This document shows positions 1 through 9,387 of a stretch of DNA of 64,000 bases, piece after piece. A model generated the notes under the pieces. That model was not told the origin of the DNA, ran no database searches, and was given only the letters and a program-made list of their open reading frames with translations. Numbering within the stretch: the first letter of the stretch is position 1; each line of letters starts with the position of its first letter. Both the position numbers and the translations under genes were made by a program. Source of the DNA: Bacterioplanoides sp965200585 (GTDB taxonomy: Bacteria > Pseudomonadota > Gammaproteobacteria > Pseudomonadales > Oceanobacteraceae); the NCBI RefSeq assembly GCF_965200585.1, contig NZ_OZ241361.1; one strand, given 5' to 3'.

Positions 1-464
1 CCATTACTCCCGAACGTATTCAGCGCGTCAGTCGTATTCTGCATCACGATTTACAAACCTTTTTTGGTTTACCACAACCGCGCATTCTGGTTGCCGGGCT
101 TAATCCACACGCCGGTGAAGATGGGCATTTAGGCCGTGAAGAGCTGGATGTGATTAACCCAACACTGGCAGGGCTGCGCGATGAGGGCCTGCAACTGATT
201 GGCCCGCTACCCGCAGACACCTTATATACACCCAAGTTATTAGAACAGGCGGATGCCACCCTGGCGATGTATCACGACCAGGGATTACCGGTATTAAAAT
301 TCCACGGATTCGGACGGGCCGCTAATATTACTCTTGGACTTCCGATTATCCGCACTTCGGTTGATCATGGTACAGCACTCGATCTGGCAGGCAGTGGTAA
401 CGCTGATGCCGGTAGCCTGCTGACTGCGATCGAAGTTGCCAGCCAAATGGCACACAATGTATGA
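1..464 (+). CDS. pdxA: 4-hydroxythreonine-4-phosphate dehydrogenase, C-terminal part
   Basis: This is the C-terminal half of PdxA, cut by the left edge of the window; the frame is open from base 3. PdxA oxidises 4-phosphohydroxy-L-threonine in the DXP-dependent pathway to pyridoxal phosphate. Seen: the segment ILVAGLNPHAGEDGHLGREE, which carries the metal-binding and substrate-binding residues of the family, then YHDQGLPVLKF and the tail RTSVDHGTALDLAGSGNAD, all typical of PdxA. The stop codon overlaps the start of rsmA in an ATGA arrangement, which suggests coupled translation. The order pdxA-rsmA-apaG-apaH is also found in enterobacteria. Confidence 0.95.
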   Translation, partial: ITPERIQRVSRILHHDLQTFFGLPQPRILVAGLNPHAGEDGHLGREELDVINPTLAGLRDEGLQLIGPLPADTLYTPKLLEQADATLAMYHDQGLPVLKFHGFGRAANITLGLPIIRTSVDHGTALDLAGSGNADAGSLLTAIEVASQMAHNV

Positions 465-1312
465 GCAATACCTCCGACTCCCGTTCGTTAAACCCGAATC
501 AGCACGGCCATAAGGCACGTAAACGCTTTGGTCAGAACTTTCTGCACGATCACTACGTGATCGACAAAATTGTACGCTCGATTAATCCTAAGCCGGAAGA
601 TTGTCTGGTGGAGATTGGCCCGGGCATGGGGGCCATCACTGAGCCCCTGCTGGAAGCCAGTGGTCGCCTGAACGTGGTTGAACTCGACCGCGACCTGATT
701 CCGATCCTGCGCACCAAGTTTTTTAACTACCCGGATTTTAATATCTACGAAGGCGATGCGCTGAAGTTTGATTTCCGCCAGCTGCTTGATAACGACGAGC
801 AACAACTGCGGATTGTTGGCAACCTGCCTTACAACATTTCCACGCCGCTGATTTTCCACTTTCTGAGTCACCATGCCATGGTGAAAGACATGCACTTTAT
901 GTTGCAGAAAGAAGTGGTCGATCGTCTGGCTGCCGGGCCCGGTACTTCTGATTATGGCCGCCTCGGCATCATGGCGCAGTATTACTGCAAAGTAGAGCCG
1001 TTGTTTATTGTTGGCCCCGGCTCGTTTAATCCGCCGCCCAAAGTGGATTCGGCTATTGTCCGGCTGGTACCTTACGATGAGCTGCCGTATCCGGCGAAAG
1101 ATACTAAGGTATTACAACGGGTGGTACGCGAAGCTTTCAGCATGCGCCGTAAAACCATCCGTAATACCCTGAAAAAATTACTCAGCGCCGATGAGATTGA
1201 AGCACTGGGACTGGATACCAGCCTGCGTCCGGAGCGCCTGACGCTGCAGGACTACGTCAGCATTGCCGACGCGGTATACGATAAGCAGCAACATGAAGCT
1301 GACGACCAATAA
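461..1312 (+). CDS. rsmA: 16S rRNA dimethyladenosine transferase RsmA (KsgA)
   Basis: RsmA dimethylates two adjacent adenines near the 3' end of 16S rRNA using S-adenosylmethionine during late assembly of the small ribosomal subunit. At 283 residues it has the usual family length. Seen: GQNFLHD near residue 24, the SAM-binding loop VEIGPGMGAITEPLL near residue 50, the catalytic NLPYNISTPLIF motif near 121, and FNPPPKVDSAIVRL near 190. The ATG overlaps the pdxA stop by four bases, so the two are likely one transcript. apaG follows after 27 bases. Confidence 0.97.
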   Translation: MSNTSDSRSLNPNQHGHKARKRFGQNFLHDHYVIDKIVRSINPKPEDCLVEIGPGMGAITEPLLEASGRLNVVELDRDLIPILRTKFFNYPDFNIYEGDALKFDFRQLLDNDEQQLRIVGNLPYNISTPLIFHFLSHHAMVKDMHFMLQKEVVDRLAAGPGTSDYGRLGIMAQYYCKVEPLFIVGPGSFNPPPKVDSAIVRLVPYDELPYPAKDTKVLQRVVREAFSMRRKTIRNTLKKLLSADEIEALGLDTSLRPERLTLQDYVSIADAVYDKQQHEADDQ

Positions 1313-1339
1313 TCACTGAGACGACTGAGAGCAGCACGG

Positions 1340-1720
1340 ATGAAGACACTTGACGATAGCATCGAAGTTGATGTCATCAGCGAATATCTGGCCGAGCAAT
1401 CGGTGCCAGACGAGCAACGCTTTGTGTTTGCCTATCATATCCGCATTATTAACCACGGTGAGCAGCCAGCTACACTGCGCAGCCGCCACTGGTTTATCGC
1501 CAACGGCAATGCCGACGTTCAGGAGGTTAATGGTGAAGGTGTGGTGGGTGTACAGCCCACCATTGAATCCGGTGATTATTTTGACTACTCCTCCGGTGCC
1601 GTGCTGGCAACCAAAGTGGGCAGTATGCGTGGCTATTATGTGATGGAAGCACAGGATGGCACCTTATTTCATGCCACTATTCCGGTCTTTACTCTGGCCA
1701 CCCCACACGCTCTGAATTAA
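1340..1720 (+). CDS. apaG: ApaG family protein
   Basis: ApaG is a small single-domain protein (126 residues here, about 125 in the family) with a fibronectin-like fold. Its biochemical role in bacteria is not settled; it is nearly always found between rsmA and apaH, as here. Seen: RSRHWFIANG near residue 45, GEGVVGVQPTI near 65 and GSMRGYYVM near 94, all conserved in the family. It lies 27 bases after rsmA and 14 bases before apaH, so it is most likely co-transcribed with both. Confidence 0.94.
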   Translation: MKTLDDSIEVDVISEYLAEQSVPDEQRFVFAYHIRIINHGEQPATLRSRHWFIANGNADVQEVNGEGVVGVQPTIESGDYFDYSSGAVLATKVGSMRGYYVMEAQDGTLFHATIPVFTLATPHALN

Positions 1721-1734
1721 CTAAGATTTTGTAA

Positions 1735-2598
1735 ATGGCTACTTACGCAATTGGTGATTTACAAGGCTGCTTTGAACCGTTGCAGCGCTTGTTAGATAAA
1801 GTGAAATTTAACCCGGCTAAAGACCACTTATGGCTGGCCGGTGATCTGGTTAACCGCGGCCCGCAGTCGCTTGAAGTGTTACGTTTTCTCAAAGACCTGC
1901 AGCACCGGGCTGTTTGTGTTCTTGGCAACCACGATCTGCACCTGCTGGCGGTGTACTACGGTGATCATAAGATCAAACGCAGCGACACACTGGATCTGAT
2001 TCTTAACGCACCCGATGTGGATGAATTAATGGACTGGCTGCGCCATCAGCCGCTGGTGCACTTTGATGAAGCGCGCAACTGGTGCATGACCCATGCTGGG
2101 CTGCCGCCTCGCTGGAGTGCCCGTAAAGCCAGGCGTTTATCTCAGGAAGTGGAAGCGGCGATTCAGGGCGAAAAACCGCAGAAGTTTTTTAAAGAGATGT
2201 ACGGCAACCTTCCGGTGCGCTGGGATAAAAACCTTGAAGGTGTTGATCGTCTGCGCGCAATTGTAAACTTCCTGACCCGTATGCGTTTTATCGATGGTAT
2301 GGGGACGCTCGATCTGATGAGTAAAGAAGGCCTGGATACCGCCCCTAATGGCTTCTTGCCCTGGTTTAAGCATCCCAAGCGTAAAGCAGCGGATACCCGT
2401 GTTCTGTTTGGTCATTGGGCAGCCCTGGAAGGCAAAGCAGAAGCGGATAACGTGTTTGCACTGGACACCGGTTGTGTCTGGGGTGGTAAGCTAACGGCAC
2501 TGCGTCTGGAAGATGAAAAACGTTTTCAGGTCAGTGCCCAGCCAAAAAAAGAATCGATGAACAAAAAAGTCAGTAGTAAAAAGAAGAATACAGTATGA
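1735..2598 (+). CDS. apaH: symmetrical bis(5'-nucleosyl)-tetraphosphatase
   Basis: ApaH hydrolyses diadenosine tetraphosphate to two ADP and also removes Np4 caps from RNA in enterobacteria. It is a metallophosphatase of the PPP fold. Seen: GDLQGC at residues 7-12, GDLVNRGPQS near 37 and GNHD near 62 supply metal ligands. GHWAALEG and ALDTGCVWGGKLTALRL near the C-terminus are ApaH hallmarks. At 287 residues it is slightly longer than usual because of a lysine- and serine-rich tail (KKVSSKKKNTV) that may be disordered. Its stop overlaps the glpE start as TATGA, so glpE is probably translated by coupling. Confidence 0.96.
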   Translation: MATYAIGDLQGCFEPLQRLLDKVKFNPAKDHLWLAGDLVNRGPQSLEVLRFLKDLQHRAVCVLGNHDLHLLAVYYGDHKIKRSDTLDLILNAPDVDELMDWLRHQPLVHFDEARNWCMTHAGLPPRWSARKARRLSQEVEAAIQGEKPQKFFKEMYGNLPVRWDKNLEGVDRLRAIVNFLTRMRFIDGMGTLDLMSKEGLDTAPNGFLPWFKHPKRKAADTRVLFGHWAALEGKAEADNVFALDTGCVWGGKLTALRLEDEKRFQVSAQPKKESMNKKVSSKKKNTV

Positions 2599-2915
2599 CT
2601 CAGTTTAAACGCATTGCCGCCTCCGACGCTCACACCCTGCTCGATGCCGGTGATACACAAGTGATTGATATCCGCGACCCGGGCAGTTATGCACAAGGCC
2701 ATATCCGCCATGCCCTTTATGTTGATAACAGCAATGTGCAGCAGTTTGTCGAAAATGCCGCCCGGGAAAAACCATTATTAGTGTGCTGTTATCACGGTAA
2801 TTCCAGCCAAGGCGCGGCACAATATTTTGCTGAACAGGGCTTTCAGGAAGTCTACAGCCTGGATGGCGGTTATGAGATGTGGAAAGTAGCTTACCCTCAG
2901 TGGTGCGAGCAATAA
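2595..2915 (+). CDS. glpE: thiosulfate sulfurtransferase GlpE (rhodanese)
   Basis: This is a single-domain rhodanese of 106 residues that moves sulfane sulfur from thiosulfate to cyanide or thiol acceptors. Seen: the persulfide loop LLVCCYHGNSSQGAA near residue 55, whose CYHGNSS matches the GlpE active site, and VIDIRDPGSYAQGHI near residue 24. It overlaps apaH by four bases and is the last gene of this run. A rhodanese could help detoxify cyanide, but its distance from the nitrilase cluster near 50 kb gives no reason to link them. Confidence 0.92.
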   Translation: MTQFKRIAASDAHTLLDAGDTQVIDIRDPGSYAQGHIRHALYVDNSNVQQFVENAAREKPLLVCCYHGNSSQGAAQYFAEQGFQEVYSLDGGYEMWKVAYPQWCEQ

Positions 2916-3288
2916 TATTTCGAGCTCCTGATTGCTGTTCCTGAATTAAACAGGTTCATACCATAATGATGGAGCTAAACATCTGAATTAAAAACATTTT
3001 ATCGTTTATTTAAACGCTTGTTTCAGCGCTTATTTCAGCGCTGGCGCCCCATCTTTCTCTTCCCTTTTCATTGTTTACAAATTCTTTTAATTGGTCGAAA
3101 CATACTAATTCGGCACAGCAAATGCTTTATTAAATCAACGGCGTCAAAAATTAATCCTAACAATAATTTACTGGCGAACCGCAACCAAACTGACCCATAC
3201 TGGTCTTATAAAGCGTCTATTTAAATTTCACGTAAAGCAGTAACGGATATGTAAACCAAAATTAAAAGCAACAGCCAAGAGGTGACCT
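2916..3288. other. AT-rich intergenic region upstream of prkA
   Basis: No convincing gene is visible. The stretch is clearly richer in A+T than its flanks. It holds two tandem copies of TTTCAGCGCT near 3019-3042, a possible stem of AGCTCC near 2931 with GGAGCT near 2970, and a TATAAA at 3207-3212 that could be the -10 box for prkA, although no good -35 box pairs with it. No GG-N10-GC sigma-54 element was found. The ribosome binding site AGAGGTGA precedes prkA. A short ORF at 3018-3224 has no ribosome binding site or recognisable sequence. Confidence 0.5.
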
Positions 3289-5211
3289 ATGAGTGTATTC
3301 AGCCGTTATCAGGAAAGGTATCAGGCAACACAGGAAGAGGTAATGTCCCTGCAGCAATACCTTGAGCTCTGCAAACAGGAACCATCGGTGTACGCCACGG
3401 CCGCAGAGCGGATGTTAATGGCAATTGGCGAACCAGAAGTGATCGACACCTCAAAAGATTTACGCCTCAGTCGTATTTTTTCCAATAAAGTCATTAAACG
3501 TTATCCGGCTTTTTCTGAATTTTATGGCATGGAAGAAGCCGTAGAAAACATCGTTGCTTATTTTCGTCACGCCGCTCAGGGGTTGGAAGAGCGCAAACAA
3601 ATTCTGTATTTATTAGGCCCGGTGGGGGGCGGTAAATCCTCATTGGCAGAACGGCTGAAACAGCTGATTCAACATATTCCCTTCTACGCGATTAAAGGCT
3701 CTCCGGTTTTTGAGTCACCTCTGGGATTATTTGACCCAGATGAAGATGCTCATATTCTTGAAGAAGACTACGGCATTCCGCGGCGTTATCTCGGCAAAGT
3801 GATGTCGCCCTGGGCGGTCAAACGCCTGCATGAACTCGGTGGCGACATCAGTAAATTTGAAGTGGTCAAACTCTACCCATCCATTCTCGATCAGGTTGGG
3901 GTCGCAAAAACCGAGCCCGGTGATGAGAATAATCAGGATATTTCCTCTCTGGTGGGTAAAGTTGATATCCGTAAGCTGGAAGACTTCTCACAGGATGATC
4001 CGGATGCGTACGCCTACTCCGGTGCTCTCTGTCGTGCTAATCAGGGATTAATGGAATTTGTTGAGATGTTTAAAGCGCCCATTAAGGTGCTGCACCCACT
4101 GTTAACCGCCACCCAGGAAGGTAATTACAACGGCACCGAAAGCATGGGCGCCATGCCATTTGAAGGGGTGATTCTCGCCCACTCGAACGAATCCGAGTGG
4201 CAAACCTTCCGTAATAACAAAAACAACGAAGCCTTCCTCGACCGGGTTTATATCGTCAAAGTCCCTTACTGCTTACGTGTTGATGAAGAGGTGGATATTT
4301 ATCAGAAACTGTTAAAAAGCAGTTCGTTAGCGAATGCTCAGTGTGCCCCGGATACATTGAACATGCTGGCGAAATTTACCGTATTGTCTCGCTTATTAGT
4401 GCCGGAAAATTCCAGCGTGTATTCTAAAATGCGTATTTATAATGGCGAGAACCTGAAAGACACTGACCCCAAAGCAAAATCGATTCAGGAATACCGCGAC
4501 ACCGCTGGTGTTAACGAAGGCATGAGTGGTATTTCCACCCGCTTTGCTTTCAAAATTTTATCCAAAGTTTTTAATTTCGACTCGACCGAAGTGGCGGCTA
4601 ACCCGGTTCATTTGTTGTATGTGCTGGAACAAGCACTGGAACAGGAACAATACCCGGAAGAAATACACGACCGTTATCTGAATTATATTAAAGAGTACCT
4701 GGCAACTGAATACGTTGACTTTATTGGCAAAGAAATTCAGACCGCTTATCTGGAGTCTTATTCCGAATACGGCCAGAATATTTTTGATCGTTACGTTACC
4801 TATGCCGACTTCTGGATTCAGGATCAGGAATACCGCGACCCGGAAACCGGAGAAATGCTTGATCGTACCGCGATTAACGAAGAGCTGGAGAAAATCGAAA
4901 AATCCGCTGGCATCAGCAACCCGAAAGATTTCCGTAATGAAATTGTGAATTTTGTATTGCGTGCCCGCGCTAACAATAATGGTAATAATCCGTCCTGGCA
5001 GTCGTACGAAAAAATGCGCTCAGTAATTGAGAAGAAGATGTTCTCTAATACCGAAGATCTGCTACCAGTTATTTCTTTCTCAGCGAAATCGTCCTCAGAC
5101 GATCAGAAAAAGCACGACGATTTTGTCGACCGTATGACCGAGCGAGGCTATACCGAGAAACAGGTACGGTTATTATCCGAGTGGTATTTACGCGTTCGTA
5201 AGTCGCAATAA
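3289..5211 (+). CDS. prkA: PrkA family serine protein kinase (YeaG)
   Basis: PrkA/YeaG is a cytoplasmic protein with an N-terminal AAA ATPase module and a C-terminal kinase-like region. In Escherichia coli it acts with YeaH in nitrogen and stationary-phase stress. Seen: a P-loop LLGPVGGGKSSLAERL near residue 109, a 640-residue length matching the family, and the conserved ending in WYLRVRKSQ. The ATG at 3289 follows a strong AGAGGTGA site. yeaH follows after 21 bases and spoVR after that, the usual trio, suggesting one operon with its promoter in the 373 bp upstream gap. Confidence 0.96.
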   Translation: MSVFSRYQERYQATQEEVMSLQQYLELCKQEPSVYATAAERMLMAIGEPEVIDTSKDLRLSRIFSNKVIKRYPAFSEFYGMEEAVENIVAYFRHAAQGLEERKQILYLLGPVGGGKSSLAERLKQLIQHIPFYAIKGSPVFESPLGLFDPDEDAHILEEDYGIPRRYLGKVMSPWAVKRLHELGGDISKFEVVKLYPSILDQVGVAKTEPGDENNQDISSLVGKVDIRKLEDFSQDDPDAYAYSGALCRANQGLMEFVEMFKAPIKVLHPLLTATQEGNYNGTESMGAMPFEGVILAHSNESEWQTFRNNKNNEAFLDRVYIVKVPYCLRVDEEVDIYQKLLKSSSLANAQCAPDTLNMLAKFTVLSRLLVPENSSVYSKMRIYNGENLKDTDPKAKSIQEYRDTAGVNEGMSGISTRFAFKILSKVFNFDSTEVAANPVHLLYVLEQALEQEQYPEEIHDRYLNYIKEYLATEYVDFIGKEIQTAYLESYSEYGQNIFDRYVTYADFWIQDQEYRDPETGEMLDRTAINEELEKIEKSAGISNPKDFRNEIVNFVLRARANNNGNNPSWQSYEKMRSVIEKKMFSNTEDLLPVISFSAKSSSDDQKKHDDFVDRMTERGYTEKQVRLLSEWYLRVRKSQ

Positions 5212-5232
5212 TTCCTGCAAGCGAGGTAAGGT

Positions 5233-6513
5233 ATGTCTTACATTATCGACCGGCGCTTAAATGGTAAAAATAAAAGCATGGTAAATCGCCAGCGCTTTTT
5301 GCGTCGTTACAAGCAACATATCAAAGGGGCAGTTTCGGATGCGGTAAATAAACGCTCCATTACCGATATGGAGCGTGGTGAACAGGTATCCATCCCCACC
5401 CGCAGTACACACGAGCCCATGATCACTCATGGGCCCGGGGGCAAACAACACCGTGTGTATCCCGGTAATAAAGAATTTAATACCGGTGACCAGATTCAGA
5501 AACCACAGGGTGGTGGTGCTGGTTCAGGCAGCGGCCAGGCCAGTAACCAGGGAGAAGGAGAAGACGATTTTTCGTTTTACCTCAGTAAAGAAGAGTTCCT
5601 GAATTATCTGTTTGATGATTTAGAACTGCCCAATATGGTGAAAAAAACATTAAGCCAGTCCAGTGAATACAAAACCCTGCGTGCTGGTTTTGTTTCCGAA
5701 GGCACGGCCAATAATCTGTCGGTGGTTCGCTCTTTACGTAATGCTCACGCCCGGCGTATTGCCATGGGTTCCGGCAAACGGAAAAAGCTCAAACAGCTGA
5801 AGCAGCAATTGGCGGAATTTGAACAAGAAAGTACATCACAAGCTTCTGTAATACAGCAACTGCAAGAAGAGATTGCCGACCTGGAACGGCGACTAAAACT
5901 GGTGCCTTTTATTGATGATCTGGATTTACGTTATCGTAATCAGGTTAAAGTGCCAGTACCCAGCAGCAAAGCAGTGATGTTTTGTCTGATGGATGTCTCC
6001 GGCTCGATGACTCAGGATGTGAAAGACATCGCAAAACGCTTTTATATTCTTCTGTATTTATTTCTGCAAAAAAACTACGACCATATCGAGATTGTTTTTA
6101 TTCGCCACCACACCAGTGCCAAAGAAGTATCGGAAGAGGACTTTTTCTACTCCCGGGAAACCGGTGGCACCATTGTCTCCAGCGCACTGCGGCTGATGCA
6201 GGAGATTGTTGAGCAGCGCTATACCAGCAGTGAATGGAATGTTTATGCCGCCCAGGCGTCCGATGGTGACAACTGGGATGACGACTCGCCCCAATGTGCC
6301 GAGCTGTTAAATAACCGTTTATTACCTATGGTGCAGTATTTTTCTTATATCGAAATTACCCCCCACCAGCACCAGGCTTTATGGGAGGCTTATAAAAATC
6401 TGGAACAAAGCCATCATGGCCGCTTTGCTATGGCACAGATACGTAATGCTGGAGATATTTATCCGGTGTTCCGTGAATTATTTGCCAAAGAGAAATATCA
6501 GCAAGCCAGTTAA
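5233..6513 (+). CDS. yeaH: YeaH/YhbH family protein (DUF444) with VWA-like domain
   Basis: YeaH (DUF444) is the regular partner of the PrkA kinase. Seen: a basic N-terminus, a glycine- and serine-rich linker at about residues 92-115, a coiled-coil-prone stretch at about 185-220 (KKLKQLKQQLAEFEQ), and a von Willebrand A-like domain with the MIDAS motif LMDVSGSMTQ near residue 252. The MIDAS DxSxS pattern is intact, so metal-dependent ligand binding is likely. The 426-residue length is normal. It lies 21 bases from prkA on one side and from spoVR on the other. Confidence 0.94.
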   Translation: MSYIIDRRLNGKNKSMVNRQRFLRRYKQHIKGAVSDAVNKRSITDMERGEQVSIPTRSTHEPMITHGPGGKQHRVYPGNKEFNTGDQIQKPQGGGAGSGSGQASNQGEGEDDFSFYLSKEEFLNYLFDDLELPNMVKKTLSQSSEYKTLRAGFVSEGTANNLSVVRSLRNAHARRIAMGSGKRKKLKQLKQQLAEFEQESTSQASVIQQLQEEIADLERRLKLVPFIDDLDLRYRNQVKVPVPSSKAVMFCLMDVSGSMTQDVKDIAKRFYILLYLFLQKNYDHIEIVFIRHHTSAKEVSEEDFFYSRETGGTIVSSALRLMQEIVEQRYTSSEWNVYAAQASDGDNWDDDSPQCAELLNNRLLPMVQYFSYIEITPHQHQALWEAYKNLEQSHHGRFAMAQIRNAGDIYPVFRELFAKEKYQQAS

Positions 6514-6534
6514 ACATGCGTTGATGAGGTCTTT

Positions 6535-8082
6535 ATGACGAGCCATTCTGTAACGAACAAAACAGAAGATAACAGGGAAAGACAGTATATCTCCACCGAC
6601 TCAGACTGGAACTTCGAATTATTGCAGCGTTATGACGAAGAAATCGCCCGGGTCGCTGCGTTATATAAACTGGACACTTACCCAAATCAGATCGAAGTGA
6701 TCAGTGCTGAGCAAATGATGGATGCCTATTCATCGGTAGGAATGCCCATTGGCTATAACCACTGGTCTTATGGCAAGCAGTTTTTATCGACACAGAAAAA
6801 TTATCAACGTGGCCAGATGGGGCTGGCCTATGAAATAGTGATTAATTCAGATCCCTGTATTGCCTATCTGATGGAAGAAAATACCTTGCCTATGCAGGCG
6901 TTGGTCATTGCCCACGCCTGTTATGGTCATAATTCTTTTTTTAAGGGTAATTACCTATTCCGCACCTGGACGGACGCCAGTTCAATTATTGATTACCTGT
7001 TATTTGCCAAACACTATATCCGAAAATGTGAAGAAAAATATGGCATGGATGAGGTAGAAAAAACCCTAGATGCCTGCCATGCCCTGCAGAATTACGGTGT
7101 CGACCGTTACCGTCGGCCCAAACCGGTATCAGCCGCCGAAGAAAAGCTGCGCCAGCAAGAACGAGAAAATATTCTGCAACAGCAGTTAAACGATTTATGG
7201 CGCACTATTCCTAATCAGGAAAAAGCCGAAACCCAGCAAAAGAAACGCCGCTTTCCATCCGAGCCACAGGAAAACCTGCTGTACTTTTTAGAGAAAAATG
7301 CTCCCTTACTCGCGCCCTGGCAGCGAGAGATTGTGCGTATTGTGCGAAAAATATCCCAGTATTTTTATCCACAACGTCAGACTCAAGTGATGAACGAGGG
7401 CTGGGCTACTTTCTGGCATTACACTTTGCTGAACCATTTGTACGATGAAGGTAAGGTGACCGATGGCTTTATTCTTGAATTTCTCAGCTCACACACCAAC
7501 GTGGTTTTCCAGCCACCGTTTGATGCGCCCTACTTTAATGGCATCAATCCTTATGCGTTAGGGTTTAATATGTTTCAGGATATTAAGCGCATCTGCCAAA
7601 ACCCAACCGCTGAAGATAAAGCCTGGTTCCCGGATATTGCCGGTAGTGACTGGCTGGAAACTCTGCACTTTGCCATGCGCAATTTTAAAGATGAAAGTTT
7701 TATTCAGCAGTTTTTATCGCCAAAGCTGATGCGTGATTTTCATCTGTTCAGTATTTACGATGATGACGAGAAACCCAACTTTGAAGTCTCAGCCATTCAT
7801 GATGAGCGAGGCTATCGTCAGGTACGGGAACGCTTGGCACAACAGTATGATTTATCGGTGCGCGAGCCTAATATTCAGGCCTGGTCGATTGAACTTGAAG
7901 GGGATCGGTCACTGACATTGCGTCATACCATGCAGGATAGCAAACCGCTGTCCAGTGATACTCACGAGGTACTCAGGCACCTGCATTATTTATGGGGTTT
8001 TGATATTCATCTGGAAACCTGGCAGGAGCAACGTATGGTTAAACGCTTCTCCTATCCGGCCACCACGCTTGAAGATTTTTAA
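6535..8082 (+). CDS. spoVR: SpoVR family protein (YcgB-like)
   Basis: This 515-residue protein belongs to the SpoVR family, named from Bacillus spore cortex formation but widespread in non-spore-forming proteobacteria, where it accompanies yeaG and yeaH. Its molecular function is unknown. Seen: HACYGHNSFFKGNYLFRTW near residue 125 and NEGWATFWHYTLLNHLYDEG near residue 286; both His- and Glu-containing blocks are invariant in the family and could bind metal. The start at 6535 follows a GAGG site. It is the last gene of the stress trio; a fragment of a repeat lies just after the stop. Confidence 0.94.
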   Translation: MTSHSVTNKTEDNRERQYISTDSDWNFELLQRYDEEIARVAALYKLDTYPNQIEVISAEQMMDAYSSVGMPIGYNHWSYGKQFLSTQKNYQRGQMGLAYEIVINSDPCIAYLMEENTLPMQALVIAHACYGHNSFFKGNYLFRTWTDASSIIDYLLFAKHYIRKCEEKYGMDEVEKTLDACHALQNYGVDRYRRPKPVSAAEEKLRQQERENILQQQLNDLWRTIPNQEKAETQQKKRRFPSEPQENLLYFLEKNAPLLAPWQREIVRIVRKISQYFYPQRQTQVMNEGWATFWHYTLLNHLYDEGKVTDGFILEFLSSHTNVVFQPPFDAPYFNGINPYALGFNMFQDIKRICQNPTAEDKAWFPDIAGSDWLETLHFAMRNFKDESFIQQFLSPKLMRDFHLFSIYDDDEKPNFEVSAIHDERGYRQVRERLAQQYDLSVREPNIQAWSIELEGDRSLTLRHTMQDSKPLSSDTHEVLRHLHYLWGFDIHLETWQEQRMVKRFSYPATTLEDF

Positions 8083-8104
8083 TTTTGACTTCAATCCAAA
8101 AGCG

Positions 8105-8137
8105 TTTCTGAGGCCGCTAGGGCAAGTAGCTTTTTAC
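8105..8137. repeat. internally deleted copy of the 142 bp foldback repeat
   Basis: The bases GTTTCTGAGGCCGCTAGGGC match the left part of the element at 42093-42234 (GTTTCTGAGGCAGTCAGAGC). They are followed directly by AAGTAGCTTTTTACC, which resembles that element's right end (AAGTAGTTTTTCAAC). The middle of about 100 bp is missing, so this looks like a decayed or deletion copy lying between the convergent spoVR and flgT. Confidence 0.55.
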
Positions 8138-9333
8138 CAGGCAATCACCATATCATCGCGCTGAATCGCTAAATGCTCTGCCGTGTATTTCATTTCAGCC
8201 ACCACAAACTGTGGCTGAACCTGCTTCACCACCACCTCGGTCGCCATATCACTTAACTCCGTGCGGGGTTCCAGATCAAGGTTATAGAAGGTACTGGTGC
8301 GGTACACCTGAAACTTATCTCCCGGACGAATACCAGCACCGGCACTGGCTTCGATATGCAAGCGGTTACCACGGGCTTTCACCACACGTGCCATAAAAGG
8401 CTGACAACGTAATACTTCATCCAGATCATCCACCACAGAAGTCAGCACTTCACGCACTTCATGACCATAGCCAGTCTGCCAGAAGCGTGGTGAAGCAAAG
8501 CCAACGCCTTGCTGGCGTGGAATATCCCAATCGCCGGAAGTGGCATAACTGCGCTGAAACAACATGGCACCACTTAAGCCATCATGAACAAACACATCCA
8601 CCACAAACTGACGCTGAGTGCCGGATGATTCAAACCCGGCCAGTGACAGCCATCGATCGGTAATACCCGGTTCTGATTCCCGCGCTTCTCCCTGCATAGC
8701 CAGATCACGCACCACACCAGAAACCACATACTGAGCGCCCAGCTGGGTTGCCAATGAGATGGACGTGGTTAACCGTTGTTGTGGCGTTTCTGCTGACGGC
8801 GCACGGCGAGGGTCCTGAAACAGACTAGTGCGGGTAGCATCCAGCGCATGAGTAGCACCACGATCATTCAGAGTATTCAGCAATACCCGGGGTAAATCCT
8901 GCTCGATATTCTCCAGCTGCCCCAGCGTTGCCTGCATCGGTTGTGCTAAACCAAAGCCGGTAATCGCAATGGCCTTACGATAGCGCTGTGACGAGTTCGG
9001 GCACATCGCCTGAGCACTGACATCGGCACGAATGGCGATCTGATACAGGCCATCCAGTTGCTCTTCCCAGAGTACTTCGACATTTTTGAGCTGAGCGTCT
9101 GAGCGCAGGCGGATCTGATCTTCTTCGATGACTCCATGTTCCATCAGCTGAGTACTGCTGATTTGCGCACCGGCACGTAAACTGGCCTGGCGCATGGCAT
9201 CGTCCAGCGCTTGCTGGCGCACATACGAAATGGCTCCGTCTAACGGTGCCTGACCAACCACCTCAACCGTTAATGCCAGGGCAGAAACCGTCAGGGCATT
9301 TAACAACAGCAATAAAAACAGACGCTTTAACAT
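8134..9333 (-). CDS. flgT: flagellar assembly protein FlgT
   Basis: FlgT is a periplasmic protein that builds the H ring around the basal body of sodium-driven polar flagella in Vibrio and stabilises the motor. Seen: a signal peptide (LKRLFLLLLLNALTVSALA), then VEVVGQAPLDGAISYVRQQA and QALDDAMRQASLRAGAQIS, as in the N-terminal FlgT domain, and GAQYVVSGVVRDL in the middle domain. I prefer the ATG at 9333 to the GTG at 9342: GGTGG lies eight bases upstream of it and the signal peptide then begins cleanly. It follows flgP by 54 bases and is likely co-transcribed with it. Confidence 0.85.
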   Translation of the reverse strand: MLKRLFLLLLLNALTVSALALTVEVVGQAPLDGAISYVRQQALDDAMRQASLRAGAQISSTQLMEHGVIEEDQIRLRSDAQLKNVEVLWEEQLDGLYQIAIRADVSAQAMCPNSSQRYRKAIAITGFGLAQPMQATLGQLENIEQDLPRVLLNTLNDRGATHALDATRTSLFQDPRRAPSAETPQQRLTTSISLATQLGAQYVVSGVVRDLAMQGEARESEPGITDRWLSLAGFESSGTQRQFVVDVFVHDGLSGAMLFQRSYATSGDWDIPRQQGVGFASPRFWQTGYGHEVREVLTSVVDDLDEVLRCQPFMARVVKARGNRLHIEASAGAGIRPGDKFQVYRTSTFYNLDLEPRTELSDMATEVVVKQVQPQFVVAEMKYTAEHLAIQRDDMVIAW

Positions 9334-9387
9334 AATGACCACCGTTTGCCCGATTAATTATTCAATCTGGTTATTTATTCAATCCAG

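Noticed and set aside
3018..3224. Plus-strand ORF of 68 codons before prkA
   Set aside because: No ribosome binding site, no recognisable sequence and an AT-rich setting. It overlaps the likely promoter of prkA.
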